Below, piece after piece: positions 27,282-37,101 of a stretch of DNA of 64,000 nt. Position 1 is the stretch's first letter. The number at the start of each line of letters is the position of its first letter. Where the stretch lies: assembly GCA_024707075.1 (NCBI GenBank), contig JANQAK010000003.1, forward strand, positions 930,001 to 994,000. The letters run 5' to 3'. A program made the translations under genes and the position numbers. The notes under the pieces are model-generated. The model saw only the letters and a list, made by a program, of their open reading frames with translations. It ran no database searches and was not told the origin of the DNA. The DNA comes from Afipia sp. Lineage in GTDB: Bacteria > Pseudomonadota > Alphaproteobacteria > Rhizobiales > Xanthobacteraceae.

Positions 27282-27498
27282 ACGGGAATTCGAGCACGAT
27301 CTCGCCGTTCTCGTCGGTGACTTCCAGCGAAGCCGACAGCAGGCTCGGCTCCCGGCCCTCTTCCTGCAAAATCTGCCGGATGGTCGCGCGCGCGATCTCC
27401 CAGGCGTGATCGGGATCGCGCAATTCCTCGCCCTCGGGATCGGGAATCAGCGTCTCGCCAATGCGGGTGTTGAAGAAATAACGGGGCATGACCGACAT
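27235..27498 (-). CDS. DUF6894-family small protein
   Basis: 87 residues. MPRYFFNTRIGE.. followed by acidic stretches and ..ELRDPDHAWEIARATIRQILQEE matches the small DUF6894 family common in rhizobia, function unknown. Two in-frame ATGs (27498 and 27489) are possible; the family usually begins at MPRYFF, but only the first has an AGGGA upstream. Convergent with and overlapping the LysR gene. Confidence 0.75.
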   Translation of the reverse strand: MSVMPRYFFNTRIGETLIPDPEGEELRDPDHAWEIARATIRQILQEEGREPSLLSASLEVTDENGEIVLEFPFTEALEIPDDPPSRH

Positions 27499-27689
27499 CT
27501 AGGGCTGTCCCTGCAAACCCACAAGGGCGGCCTGCATTTCTGCGCGGTTATATGGGTTGATCTTGCAGCGCGATCTGGGGCCTAACGTGACGAAACAGCC
27601 TCATTGCGACTCGTCACATATCTTTCACAGCCATATCCCGCCCCAGAACCGGTCCCGTTTTTCCGGATCATGCCCCTCGGAATTATCGT

Positions 27690-28448
27690 TTGTACACCAT
27701 CATCACCGAACCGACGTTCTATTTTGTCGCCATTCCGTCAGTGATCCTGCTGGGATTGTCGAAAGGCGGCTTCGCCGGCCTCGGCATCGCATCGACGCCG
27801 CTGCTGGCGCTGTATCTTCCGCCGCTGGAAGCCGCCGCACTGATCCTCCCCATTCTCATCACCCAGGATGCGATCTCGGTCTATGTCTACCGCCGCGACT
27901 GGGATTCCTGGAATCTGAAGGTCATGCTGCCCGGCGCCCTCGCCGGCATGGCGATCGGCTGGCTGCTGGCTTCGCACCTGTCCGATGCGCTGGTGCGCAT
28001 CATCATCGGCGTCATCGGGCTGGCGTTCGTCGCCAACACCTGGCTCCGCCGCAACAGCGTCGAACCGCATACCGCAACAGCAGTGAACGGCGTGATCTGG
28101 GGCGGCGTCTCGGGGTTCACGTCGTTCATGACGCAGGGCGGCGGTCCCCCGTTTCAGGTTCACGTCCTGCCGCAGCGCCTGCCCAAGCTGGTGCTGGTCG
28201 GCACCACCACGATGTTCTTCGCGGTCATCAATGTCCTGAAGATCGGGCCTTACTTTTTGCTCGCGCAATTCACGGCCAAGAACTTCGTCACATCCCTGCT
28301 GCTGCTGCCGATCGCGGTGCTGGCGAACTTTGCCGGCATCTGGATGGTCCGTGTCACGCCGACCGGGATCTTCTACCAGATCGCCTATGTGCTGCTGTTC
28401 TTCGTCTCCCTGCTGCTGCTCTGGCAAGGCGTCCGGGCGGTGGTATGA
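27690..28448 (+). CDS. TauE/SafE-family membrane permease
   Basis: 252 residues, about eight transmembrane segments in two halves, with the family motif LGLSKGGFAGLGIASTPLLALY near residues 20-42 and GGVSGFTSFMTQGGGPPFQVH in the middle repeat. Family members export or import sulfite, sulfoacetate or other small anions. Only a TTG start at 27690 is available near the expected N-terminus and its ribosome-binding site is weak, so the exact start is uncertain. It stands alone between unrelated genes. Confidence 0.85.
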   Translation: MYTIITEPTFYFVAIPSVILLGLSKGGFAGLGIASTPLLALYLPPLEAAALILPILITQDAISVYVYRRDWDSWNLKVMLPGALAGMAIGWLLASHLSDALVRIIIGVIGLAFVANTWLRRNSVEPHTATAVNGVIWGGVSGFTSFMTQGGGPPFQVHVLPQRLPKLVLVGTTTMFFAVINVLKIGPYFLLAQFTAKNFVTSLLLLPIAVLANFAGIWMVRVTPTGIFYQIAYVLLFFVSLLLLWQGVRAVV

Positions 28449-28463
28449 GGATTTGGCTTCGTT

Positions 28464-28563
28464 CCTCATGGTGAGGAGGCGCTCTTGCGCCGTCTCGAAC
28501 CATGAGGTCGATACATTCCTCATCCTTCGAGACGCACGCAGGAGCGTGCTCCTCAGGATGAGG
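28464..28563. repeat. Intergenic palindrome pair, family A
   Basis: CCTCATGGTGAGGAGG .. CGAACCATGAGG (28464-28507) and CCTCATCCTTCGAGACG .. CTCAGGATGAGG (28518-28563), between convergent genes. Confidence 0.85.
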
Positions 28564-28578
28564 AAATCCCGCTTTTTG

Positions 28579-29418
28579 CTAGATCATCGGCAGGCTGCGC
28601 GGCTCGCGCCCCAAAGGAAACGCCTTGTCGAGCGCGGCGATGTCGCTCTCCGTCAAGGTCAAATCTCCCGCGCCGGCATTGTCCGCCGCGTGGCCCGACG
28701 ACGACGCCTTTGGAATCGCAAACACTGACGGCCATCGCGTGAGGAACGCGAGCGCCACCTGACGTGGCGTCGCGCCATGCCGGGACGCGATCTCCTGCAA
28801 CACCTTGCCGCCCGCCGATTGCGCGCCGGGGAAATCGTCATGACCGAACGGCGAATACGCCACCACCGCGACGCCATGCGCCTCGCACCACGGAATGACC
28901 GAATGCTCGATGGCACGTTCGTTCAAATGATAGAGCACCTGATTGCAGGCGATGCGGCCCTCGCCCGCGGCATCGACCATTTCCGCAAGATCCGACGCAT
29001 CGAAATTGCTGACGCCCCATGAGCGGATTTTTCCGGCGCTGACAAGCTCCTCGAACGCCGCGACCGTCTCTTCCAGCGGATATTGCCCGCGCCAGTGCAG
29101 CAGGTAGCAATCCAGCCGGTCGGTCTTGAGCCGCTTCAGCGAACGCTCGCAGGCCTGCACCGTGCCGCGCCGCGAGGCATTACTGGGAAGAACTTTTGAA
29201 ACGAGAAACACCTCGTCGCGGCGGCCTGCGATCGCATCCGCGACGACAAGCTCGGCATCGCCATACATCTCAGCGGTGTCGATATGCGTCATGCCGAGAT
29301 CGAGACCCTTGCACAACGCCGCCACCGCCGACGCACGGTCGCCGTGATCGATGTACCAGGTGCCTTGCCCGATCACCGACATTTGCGCGCCGGTTGTGCC
29401 GAAGGATTTGTGTTTCAT
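28579..29418 (-). CDS. Aldo/keto reductase
   Basis: 279 residues from the ATG at 29418 (GAGGATCAC upstream); a longer frame runs into the upstream repeat and is rejected. The tetrad is complete: Asp and Tyr in HIDTAEMYGDAE, Lys in VSKVLPS and His in CYLLHWRG. The (beta/alpha)8 enzyme reduces aldehydes or ketones with NADPH. No substrate clue from the neighbours. Confidence 0.9.
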   Translation of the reverse strand: MKHKSFGTTGAQMSVIGQGTWYIDHGDRASAVAALCKGLDLGMTHIDTAEMYGDAELVVADAIAGRRDEVFLVSKVLPSNASRRGTVQACERSLKRLKTDRLDCYLLHWRGQYPLEETVAAFEELVSAGKIRSWGVSNFDASDLAEMVDAAGEGRIACNQVLYHLNERAIEHSVIPWCEAHGVAVVAYSPFGHDDFPGAQSAGGKVLQEIASRHGATPRQVALAFLTRWPSVFAIPKASSSGHAADNAGAGDLTLTESDIAALDKAFPLGREPRSLPMI

Positions 29419-29435
29419 GTGATCCTCGATATATC

Positions 29436-29530
29436 CGTCATTGCGAGCGAAGCGAAGCAATCCAGAGATGCCTGAATCAGGGTGAGATTAAAACTGGATT
29501 GCTTCGTCGCAAGCGCTCCTCGCAATGACG
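29436..29530. repeat. Intergenic palindrome, family C
   Basis: CGTCATTGCGAGCGAAGCG .. AATCCAG paired with CTGGATTGCTTCG .. CTCGCAATGACG; fills most of the gap between the aldo/keto reductase and AttH-like genes. Confidence 0.85.
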
Positions 29531-29542
29531 CAAGACGCGAAT

Positions 29543-30631
29543 TCAATACCCCGTCATTTCCAGATAGCCGATGCCGCTGTGGCTGCCGCGGAAACTGATC
29601 GGGCCTTCCCAATAGGCGAAGCGCGTGCCCATCCAGCTTTTTGCGTTGAGCGGAACGCTGTCGATGGTCAACCCGCGATCCGCAATCGTCACCGTCCACG
29701 ACGTCGGCAGTTTGCGGGTTTCGATCCCGGTGAAACCGCTCGGCGTCATCGCGATGGCATTCGCAGCCAGCGGCTCGGAGCGCCCGTTGCGATCAATCCA
29801 ATTGCCGGCGAAATAGTTCCGGCCATCCTTCTGGCGCAGGCGGAACAGCATGACCTTCTCGCCGGAATCGAGATGCAGCGAGAACCAGTCCCATCCGGTC
29901 TGGTCGGACGCGAGCGGCTGGCTGCTCCATTCGCGATCCATCCACGCAAGGCCGGTGACGGCAATCTGCCGGTCGCCGAGCGTGATCGAACCCGCTGCGC
30001 GATAGTAGGGTTGACTAAAATAATATGACGCCTGCCCGCGCTCCGATTTTTTGCTGTAACCGCCGTCGCCTTGCAGCACCAACGGACGATCCGCTTCAAG
30101 CGTGAGCGCGTAGTTGAAATCCGCGCCCGATGCGGACACCGCAAGCGGTGCAACGTTTTGAGCGGAAAACTTATCGAGCCCGCGCATCTGCCATGAATCG
30201 ATCCCTGCCTGGAACGGCTGCGCCTCGACGCCCGCCTGCCCGACGCCGCCGCGCGCAAATTTTTCCGCGTAACGATGGGTGTCGGCACTGGTGACGGCGG
30301 CATGCCCCATCCAGAGCTGCCGGCTGGCCCAGCCGTCCTGCTGCGCGCCGGGCGCCATCGCCTGCCGGAACAGGGTCCATTGCGCGCCCCATGCGGCACC
30401 GGTGGCGTCCTGCAAATTCGCGGTGAGATACCACCACTCGATGCGATAGTCCGGATGCGAGCCGTGATCGCGCGGGAATTCCAGCGTCTTGCCCGGAACA
30501 ACGGATGCAAAACCTTCGCTCTCGCCACCGAGACCGGCGAAGCCCTGAGCGCGCGCAAGCGCACCACCGAACGGTGCGAGCAGACTGCCGCCGACGAAGG
30601 CGCGGCGGCTGGTGCGGAGATCAGCGCTCAT
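29543..30631 (-). CDS. AttH/carotenoid 1,2-hydratase-like lipocalin protein
   Basis: 362 residues. The N-terminus TSRRAFVGGSLLAPFGGALA is a twin-arginine signal, so the protein is exported folded. Downstream, FPRDHGSHPDYRIEWWYLTANL and the late GLAWMDREWSSQPL segment match the AttH/CrtC-like lipocalin family. It overlaps the FtsX-type permease gene by 11 bases and completes a three-gene unit (ATPase, permease, AttH), as in Agrobacterium attE-H-like clusters. It probably accepts a lipophilic molecule at the periplasmic side; this is inference. Confidence 0.85.
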   Translation of the reverse strand: MSADLRTSRRAFVGGSLLAPFGGALARAQGFAGLGGESEGFASVVPGKTLEFPRDHGSHPDYRIEWWYLTANLQDATGAAWGAQWTLFRQAMAPGAQQDGWASRQLWMGHAAVTSADTHRYAEKFARGGVGQAGVEAQPFQAGIDSWQMRGLDKFSAQNVAPLAVSASGADFNYALTLEADRPLVLQGDGGYSKKSERGQASYYFSQPYYRAAGSITLGDRQIAVTGLAWMDREWSSQPLASDQTGWDWFSLHLDSGEKVMLFRLRQKDGRNYFAGNWIDRNGRSEPLAANAIAMTPSGFTGIETRKLPTSWTVTIADRGLTIDSVPLNAKSWMGTRFAYWEGPISFRGSHSGIGYLEMTGY

Positions 30632-33080
30632 TGGCGAATATCTTCACAAGGGCGGCGGGTTGCAGCCGCATCAGCCGCAAGATGGGCAGGCACGTCGCCA
30701 GCAATGCGGCCAGCATCGCGATGGCAAGCAGTTCGACGAGCTGCGCCGGGAACACATGGAAGGGCAAACGCCAGCCGAACGCCTTCACATTCACCACCGC
30801 CACCAGGCACCATGCCACCAGCAGGCCAAGCGGCAGCGCCAGCAGCGCGGTGATGAACGCCACCGACAGGGTTTTCAGCAGTTCGATCCCGGCGAGCCGC
30901 CGCCGCGTCAGCCCGAGCGCCCACAGCGGCGCAAGCTGCGGCAAGCGGCTGTTGCTCAACGTCAGCAGGCTTGTCAGCAGCGCCACGCCCGCCACCCCAA
31001 GGGTGAAGGCGTTCAGCGCCGAGGTGACCGAGAAGGTGCGGTTGAATATCCGCGTGGACTCAGACTTTAATGTCGCCTGATCCAGTAACCGGCTGGAATC
31101 GAGTCCGAATTTATCGCGCAGCGCGGCGACAAGCGCGAAGACCTTGTCCGGCGCGACACGCAAACCGAAGCGGGTCCGCGCGATGTCCGGCCAGTGCCTG
31201 GCGAGCGCGTCGATATCGACGCCGATCTGGCCTTTCGGATTGCCATAGTCGGGATAGATCCCGGCAACTCTGATCGGCCATAGCCCGCCGGGAGTTGGAA
31301 TCCTTACCTCATCTTCAAGCTGAACGTGAAGCCGTCGCGCAAGCTGCTCGCTGACCAGCGCGCCCTCGCCCACGCGCACCTTGTCCCAGACGCCCGGCAC
31401 GGATTCCAGCAGCGGCCAGCGTTCGCGATAGGTCGCGTGATCGGCGAAGCCGAGCACTTCGACAGGAAACGTGTCGAGAGTCACGTCGGTGCGCCATGCC
31501 GGAAGGATCGCCTGAACTTCCGGCCGCTGCCGCAGCCACGCGACGATCTCTGCACCCTGCGCGTCGGAGGTCGCATTGAGATAGACCTCCGCCGCCAGCC
31601 GGTCGTCGAGCCAAGCGGTGAAGGTCCGCGAGAAACTCTGCACCATGGTGCCGACGCCGACATTGACCGCGAGCGCCAGCAGCAGCGCCATCAGCGCCAG
31701 CGACAGTCCGGGCAGTTGCTGACGGCTATCGGCCCAGAACCATTTCACCAGCGGGCGCACGGTGCCGCGCTGGCCGAACCACAGCACCGCGCCGAGCAGC
31801 ACCGGCAGCGCCAGCGCCGCCGCCAGCAGCAGTCCCGCCAGCACCAGAAATCCCGACGTCAGGGAATCCCCGAAATACAGCGACGCCCCGGCGGCAAGCG
31901 CGACCATCAGGGCGAACGCGCCCTGCCGCATCAGCCAGCGTTGCTGGGATTGCTGCCACGCGTAAGGTTGAGCGGCGGCCAATACCGGCAGACGATAGAC
32001 GCGATAAAGCCCCGCCGCAGCGGCCAGCAGCGCGCCGAGCACGCTCATGCCCAATCCTGATAGCCACCAGTTTGGGTTGAGGGACAGGTGTCCGGGAATC
32101 TGTGCGCCATACAATCCGCGCAGGCTGGCGGCAACATCGGGCAACAGGAACGCCGCGACGACATAGCCACAGATCAATCCGGCCACGCCGGACAACAAGG
32201 CGATCGACACAAGCTCGGTGACCAGCACGGCGGTCAGCGCCCGCGCAGAGACGCCACAGGCGCGCATGGTCCGCAGCATCGGCAGCCGCTGTTCCAGCGC
32301 GAGCCCGATTGCCGAATGAACGATGAAGAGTCCGACGACGAACGACAGCAACCCGAACGCGGTCAGGTTCAGATGGAAGCTCGATGTCAGCCGATCCAGA
32401 TCGCTCGGCGCGCCCGCTTCCACCAACCGCAGCCTGTCGCCGACAATCTGTTCGAGCGGCGGTCGCTTGCCGATTTGCGCGCCGACGAGAAGCCGCGACA
32501 CCTGATCCGGCATGCTGAGGATGCGTTGCGCCATGCCAATATCCACCACCAGCACGCCCGGCGCGAGATTGTCCTGCACCGCCAGCGGCGGCAGCGATGC
32601 ATTGTTGACCTGTGGCGATGCGCCTTCGCTCAGTTTCAAATCCGATAGCGTCTCAGGCGCGACCAGCGTCTGCCCCGGCGGCATCAGGAATGTCTGCAAG
32701 TCCGCCTGACCGATGTCGGGCGCGAACCCGGCGCCCGCCGGCAACGAAAGCGGCTCGATGCCAAGCAGCCGGAATGCGCGGCCGCCGATCAGCACGCGGC
32801 CTTCGACCACCGGCGACACCGGCCAGTTGGCGCGGCGCAGATCGACGAACAATTGCTGCGGAAACGAAGGGCCGTCGCGGCCGACCAGCATTGCTGTGTT
32901 GCCGCCGCCGAAGGTCGCCGCCGCGCGGTCGTAGCTGTTGCGGGCCTGCTGGTTCAGCGCCTGCACGCCGCTCCACAGCGCGGTGGCGGAAATCAGTCCG
33001 ACCAGCAGGGTCGCAAGCTGCATCCGGTGCCGCGTCCAGTGGCTAAGCAGAACGCGCAGGATCCAGAACGCGCGGGTCAT
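30621..33080 (-). CDS. ABC transporter permease with two FtsX domains (MacB/LolC-type)
   Basis: 819 residues. An N-terminal helix at about 20-40 is followed by a periplasmic region, an FtsX core near 240-370, a hydrophobic middle block of several helices (about 370-470), a second periplasmic region and a C-terminal FtsX domain near 690-815. This ten-helix layout is that of permeases that move lipidic or envelope substrates by mechanotransmission. ATGA overlap with the ATPase gene upstream and overlap with attH downstream show one operon. Confidence 0.88.
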   Translation of the reverse strand: MTRAFWILRVLLSHWTRHRMQLATLLVGLISATALWSGVQALNQQARNSYDRAAATFGGGNTAMLVGRDGPSFPQQLFVDLRRANWPVSPVVEGRVLIGGRAFRLLGIEPLSLPAGAGFAPDIGQADLQTFLMPPGQTLVAPETLSDLKLSEGASPQVNNASLPPLAVQDNLAPGVLVVDIGMAQRILSMPDQVSRLLVGAQIGKRPPLEQIVGDRLRLVEAGAPSDLDRLTSSFHLNLTAFGLLSFVVGLFIVHSAIGLALEQRLPMLRTMRACGVSARALTAVLVTELVSIALLSGVAGLICGYVVAAFLLPDVAASLRGLYGAQIPGHLSLNPNWWLSGLGMSVLGALLAAAAGLYRVYRLPVLAAAQPYAWQQSQQRWLMRQGAFALMVALAAGASLYFGDSLTSGFLVLAGLLLAAALALPVLLGAVLWFGQRGTVRPLVKWFWADSRQQLPGLSLALMALLLALAVNVGVGTMVQSFSRTFTAWLDDRLAAEVYLNATSDAQGAEIVAWLRQRPEVQAILPAWRTDVTLDTFPVEVLGFADHATYRERWPLLESVPGVWDKVRVGEGALVSEQLARRLHVQLEDEVRIPTPGGLWPIRVAGIYPDYGNPKGQIGVDIDALARHWPDIARTRFGLRVAPDKVFALVAALRDKFGLDSSRLLDQATLKSESTRIFNRTFSVTSALNAFTLGVAGVALLTSLLTLSNSRLPQLAPLWALGLTRRRLAGIELLKTLSVAFITALLALPLGLLVAWCLVAVVNVKAFGWRLPFHVFPAQLVELLAIAMLAALLATCLPILRLMRLQPAALVKIFANER

Positions 33081-33730
33081 GTGATCCGCCCCGCGTGAAG
33101 GCGCACCTGCCGGTCGAGCGTCGCGGCCAGCCGCTCGCTGTGCGTCACCATCAGGAAGCCGCAGCCGGTGCGCGCCACCAGATCGCGGGCCAGCGCCAGC
33201 ACGTCGTCGGCGGTGGCTTCGTCGAGATTTCCCGTCGGCTCGTCGGCCAGAAGAACCAACGGCTTGATCGCCAGCGCGCGGCCGATGGCGACGCGCTGCT
33301 GCTGACCACCGGAGAGCTGTTCGGGATAACGATCAAGCAGCGCGCGCAGTCCAAGCCGCTCGATCAGTTCGTCCTGCCACGCGGCATCGTAACGGCCCGC
33401 GATCCGTGCCTGGAACGCAAGGTTGTCGCCGACCTGCAAGCTGGGAATGAGATTGAACTGCTGGAACACGAGGCCGAGCCGGTCGCGCCGCATCGCCGCG
33501 CGGTCGCTGTCCGAAAGGTTCGACACCAGCTTGCCGTCGAGCCATATCTCGCCGGCGTCGGCTTTATCGAGACCCGCGATCAGATGCAGCAGCGTGCTCT
33601 TGCCGCTGCCGGATTCCCCGGTGAGCGCCACGCACTCGCCCGCGGCCAGCGTGAGGTCGACACCTCGCAGGACCGCAAGCTGCTCTTCCGATGTCCGGTA
33701 GGATTTGGCGAGATTGCGAACGGTCAGCAT
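33077..33730 (-). CDS. ABC transporter ATP-binding protein (LolD/MacB type)
   Basis: 217 residues. Walker A GESGSGKST, signature LSGGQQQRVAIGRAL, Walker B LVLLADEPTGNLD and the H-loop VTHSERLA are all present. Length and the ADEPTGNLD form place it with LolD/MacB-like ATPases partnering FtsX permeases. First gene of the operon with the permease and AttH-like protein. Confidence 0.93.
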   Translation of the reverse strand: MLTVRNLAKSYRTSEEQLAVLRGVDLTLAAGECVALTGESGSGKSTLLHLIAGLDKADAGEIWLDGKLVSNLSDSDRAAMRRDRLGLVFQQFNLIPSLQVGDNLAFQARIAGRYDAAWQDELIERLGLRALLDRYPEQLSGGQQQRVAIGRALAIKPLVLLADEPTGNLDEATADDVLALARDLVARTGCGFLMVTHSERLAATLDRQVRLHAGRIT

Positions 33731-33824
33731 GATCGCGGCGGATCATACATAAAGGCGGCTTCGGGGTACATCGCGAAGCACCGGCCTCAGTGGACCCGGA
33801 CAATAGCTATGAAAGCCGAAACAT

Positions 33825-33976
33825 CGTCATGGCCGGGCATAGTCGCGCGAAGAACGCCGTCGCTTTCGCTCGCCTATGTCCCGGCCCTCCACGTCTTAAG
33901 CGGGCGGTAAAGACGTGGATGCCCGGCACGCAGACAAGTTAATGCCGTCTGCGATTGCTGCGGCCGGGCATGACGA
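33825..33976. repeat. Intergenic palindrome, family E
   Basis: CGTCATGGCCGGGCATAG .. CCCGGCCCTCCACGTC, then AAGACGTGGATGCCCGG .. GGCCGGGCATGACG. Fills the gap between the ABC and RND units. Relatives at 51665 and 59082. Confidence 0.8.
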
Positions 33977-33996
33977 TACGTGCTGACGTTGCAACA

Positions 33997-36900
33997 TCAC
34001 GTCAAACTGAGTTCGTACTTCTCGATGTCCTTGGCGCGTTCGGAACCGGCGGCCGCACGGTGGTCGGTCGCGATCGCGGTATAGACCGCCGGCAACACGA
34101 ACAGCGTGAACAGCGTGCCGATCGACATGCCGGCGACGACCACGATGCCGATGGAGAAGCGGCTCGCCGCGCCGGCGCCGCTGGCCGTGAGCAGCGGCAA
34201 CAGGCCGGCAACCATCGCCGCCGTCGTCATCAGGATCGGACGCAACCGGACGCGCGCGGCATGTTCGATCGCGGCCCTGCGATCCAGCCCTTCCTTCAAC
34301 TGGAGCTCGTTGGCGAACTCCACCATCAGGATGCCGTGCTTGCTGATGAGGCCGATCAGCGTCACCAGACCGACCTGCGTATAGATGTTGATCGTCGCCA
34401 ATCCGAAGAACAGCGGGACCAATGCACCCGAGATCGCCATCGGTACGGAGATCAGGATGACCAGCGGATCGCGCAGACTTTCAAACTGCGCGGCCAGCAC
34501 CAGGAAGATGATGATGAGCGCGAAAACGAAGGTGATCGCGAGCTGATTGCCTTCCTGCACGTACTGCCGTGAGTCCGCGAGATAGTCGTGGCTGAATCCT
34601 GCGGGCAGGTTCTTGGCCTGCTCCTCGAGGAATTCGACGGCCCTGCCGACGGTGACGCCCGGCATCGCCACCGCCTGGAATGTGGCGGAGTTGAGCTGGT
34701 TGTAATGTGTCAGCGCGTTGGGGTTGGTCATGGTCTCGATGGTGACAATGGTGGAGAGCGGAACCTGCCGGCCGCCGGTCGTCGCTACGTAATACTTCTC
34801 GAGCGCTTCCGGCGACAGCCGGAGACCGCGCGGCACCTGCGGAATGACCTGATAGGAACGCCCTTCCAGATTGAACCGGTTGACGTAATTGCCGCCGAGC
34901 AGCGTCGCCAGCGTGTTGCCGATCGCCGACATGTTGATGCCGAGGTCATTCGCCTTGGAGCGATCGACCGTGACGCGAACCACCGGCTGGTTGAATGCGA
35001 GATCGCTGTCCGCCACGATGAACAGGCCGCTGTCGCGCGCCGCCTTCTTGAGCTTGTCCATCTGCTCGAACACCGCCTGGAATCCGCTCGTGGTGCTGAT
35101 GACCATCTGGATCGGCAGGCCGCCCGGCCCGCCCGGCAGCGGCGGCAGGTTGAAAGCGAAGGCGTTGACGCCTTCGATCTTGCTCAACTCGTTTTGAACC
35201 AGCGGTTTCAACGTCAGCGACGACCGCTTGCGCTCGTCCCATGGCTTCAGGATCATGCCCGCGATGCCGTTGGCCGGTCCGTTGGTGCCATTGATGATGA
35301 AGCGCAGGTCGGTTTCCGGGAAACTCGCAAACGCCTTGTCGAGCTTGGTGCCGTAGAAGTTGCTGTAGTCGATGTTGGCGTATTGCGGCGCCTTGGTCAC
35401 CGAGAACAGGATGCCCTGATCTTCTTCGGGCGCGAGTTCCTTGTTGGTGTTCATGTACATGAAGCCGACCAGGAACAGGATCGTCACGGCGAAAATGCCC
35501 GTGATCGGCCGGTAATCCAGCGAGCGGTCGAGCTTTCGACCGTACCAGTCCGTCACCTTGCCGAACACGTTATCGACGATCTTCGCGAAGCGGCCATGCT
35601 GGCCGCCGCTCTTGAGCAGCACCGAGCACATCATCGGCGACAGCGTCAAAGCGACAATGCCCGAGATGATCACCGATCCCGCCAGCGTGAAGGCGAATTC
35701 GCGGAACAGCGCGCCGGTCAGTCCGCCGAGGAAGCCGATCGGCGCGTAAACCGCAGCGAGCGTGATGGTCATGGAAATGACCGGCCCGACGATTTCCCGC
35801 GCGCCTATGAGAGAGGCTTCGACCGGAGACTTGCCCTCCTCCAGATGCCGGTGGATGTTTTCCACCACCACGATGGCGTCGTCGACCACAAGTCCGATGG
35901 CGAGCACCATCGCCAGCAGCGTCAGCAAGTTGAGCGTGAAGCCCATCGCCAGCATCAGGATGCAGGCGCCGACCAGCGACAGTGGAATGGTGACCACCGG
36001 AATGACCACCGACCGGACCGAGGCCAGGAACAGGAAGATCACCACGACGACGATGATCACCGCCTCGATCAGGGTGTTGCGCACCTCGTCGATCGACGAC
36101 TGGATGAACTTGGTCGAATCGTAGGCCACCCGCATTTTCAGCGACGGCGGCAGGTTGCGTTCCATTTCCGGGAACAGCGCGCGCACGCCCTTGACGATAT
36201 TCAGCGGGTTGCCCTGCGGCGTCGACTGCACGCCGATGAAGATCGCCTGCTGGCCGCTGAGCGACACGCTGGAGTCCGTGCTCTGAGCGCCAAGCTCGAC
36301 AACCGCGATGTCCTCGAGCCGGACGAAGCCGCCATCCTTGGCCTTCACGATCATCCGCTTGAACTGATCGATGCTGGTCAGGTCGGTATTCGTCGTCACG
36401 TTGGAGACGATGAGGTATCCCTTGGCCTGACCGGCGGCGGCCTGGAAGTTGTTGGCGCGGATCGCCGCGGCGACGTCGTCGGGCGACACGTTGCGGCCCG
36501 CCATGCGCGCCGGATCGAGCCAGATGCGGGTGGCGAGCGTTTGCGCGCCGAGAATGTCTGCGGACGCAACGCCATCGACGGTCGACAGGATCGGCTGGAT
36601 AACGCGCGCGAGATAATCCGAAATCTGCGGGCCGCTGAGCTCGTCGCTGGCGAATCCGAGATACATCACGGCCGTGGTTTGTCCGGTCGATTTTGTAATG
36701 ACGGGGTCGTTGGATTCCTTCGGGATCAGGTATCTGACCGAACTGACTTTCGAACTGACTTCGGTCAGCGCCGAATTCGGATCGACGTTGAGCTTGATAT
36801 AGACCGAGATCGTGCTGGTGCCCTGCACCGACGACGACGTGATGTAATCGACGCCTTCGGCAGACGCCACCGCCTGCTCGATCGGCTGCGTGATGAAGCC

Positions 36901-37080
36901 CTGCATCAGGTCCGGCGACGCGCCGGGATACGAGGTCGTCACGGTCACCACCGTGTTCGACAGTTTCGGATACTGACGAATGCCGAGGCCTGTCGCAGCC
37001 TTGAAGCCGATCAGCAGGATCAGCAGGCTGACGACAAGCGACAGCACGGGCCGCTTGATGAAGATATCGGTGAAGGCCAT
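33997..37080 (-). CDS. RND efflux pump inner-membrane transporter (HAE1/AcrB type)
   Basis: 1027 residues, standard for the family. Begins MAFTDIFIKRPVLSLVVSLLILLIG (helix 1) followed by the porter domains, a central transmembrane bundle (.. LAIGLVVDDAIVVVENIHRHLEEG with the proton-relay aspartates) and a second half with GLISKHGILMVEFANEL. It exports hydrophobic compounds or drugs by proton antiport. Adaptor gene 21 bases upstream; no outer-membrane channel gene nearby, so it probably borrows one. Confidence 0.95.
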   Translation of the reverse strand: MAFTDIFIKRPVLSLVVSLLILLIGFKAATGLGIRQYPKLSNTVVTVTTSYPGASPDLMQGFITQPIEQAVASAEGVDYITSSSVQGTSTISVYIKLNVDPNSALTEVSSKVSSVRYLIPKESNDPVITKSTGQTTAVMYLGFASDELSGPQISDYLARVIQPILSTVDGVASADILGAQTLATRIWLDPARMAGRNVSPDDVAAAIRANNFQAAAGQAKGYLIVSNVTTNTDLTSIDQFKRMIVKAKDGGFVRLEDIAVVELGAQSTDSSVSLSGQQAIFIGVQSTPQGNPLNIVKGVRALFPEMERNLPPSLKMRVAYDSTKFIQSSIDEVRNTLIEAVIIVVVVIFLFLASVRSVVIPVVTIPLSLVGACILMLAMGFTLNLLTLLAMVLAIGLVVDDAIVVVENIHRHLEEGKSPVEASLIGAREIVGPVISMTITLAAVYAPIGFLGGLTGALFREFAFTLAGSVIISGIVALTLSPMMCSVLLKSGGQHGRFAKIVDNVFGKVTDWYGRKLDRSLDYRPITGIFAVTILFLVGFMYMNTNKELAPEEDQGILFSVTKAPQYANIDYSNFYGTKLDKAFASFPETDLRFIINGTNGPANGIAGMILKPWDERKRSSLTLKPLVQNELSKIEGVNAFAFNLPPLPGGPGGLPIQMVISTTSGFQAVFEQMDKLKKAARDSGLFIVADSDLAFNQPVVRVTVDRSKANDLGINMSAIGNTLATLLGGNYVNRFNLEGRSYQVIPQVPRGLRLSPEALEKYYVATTGGRQVPLSTIVTIETMTNPNALTHYNQLNSATFQAVAMPGVTVGRAVEFLEEQAKNLPAGFSHDYLADSRQYVQEGNQLAITFVFALIIIFLVLAAQFESLRDPLVILISVPMAISGALVPLFFGLATINIYTQVGLVTLIGLISKHGILMVEFANELQLKEGLDRRAAIEHAARVRLRPILMTTAAMVAGLLPLLTASGAGAASRFSIGIVVVAGMSIGTLFTLFVLPAVYTAIATDHRAAAGSERAKDIEKYELSLT

Positions 37081-37101
37081 GAGCGGCGCTCCGTTAAGAG
37101 A

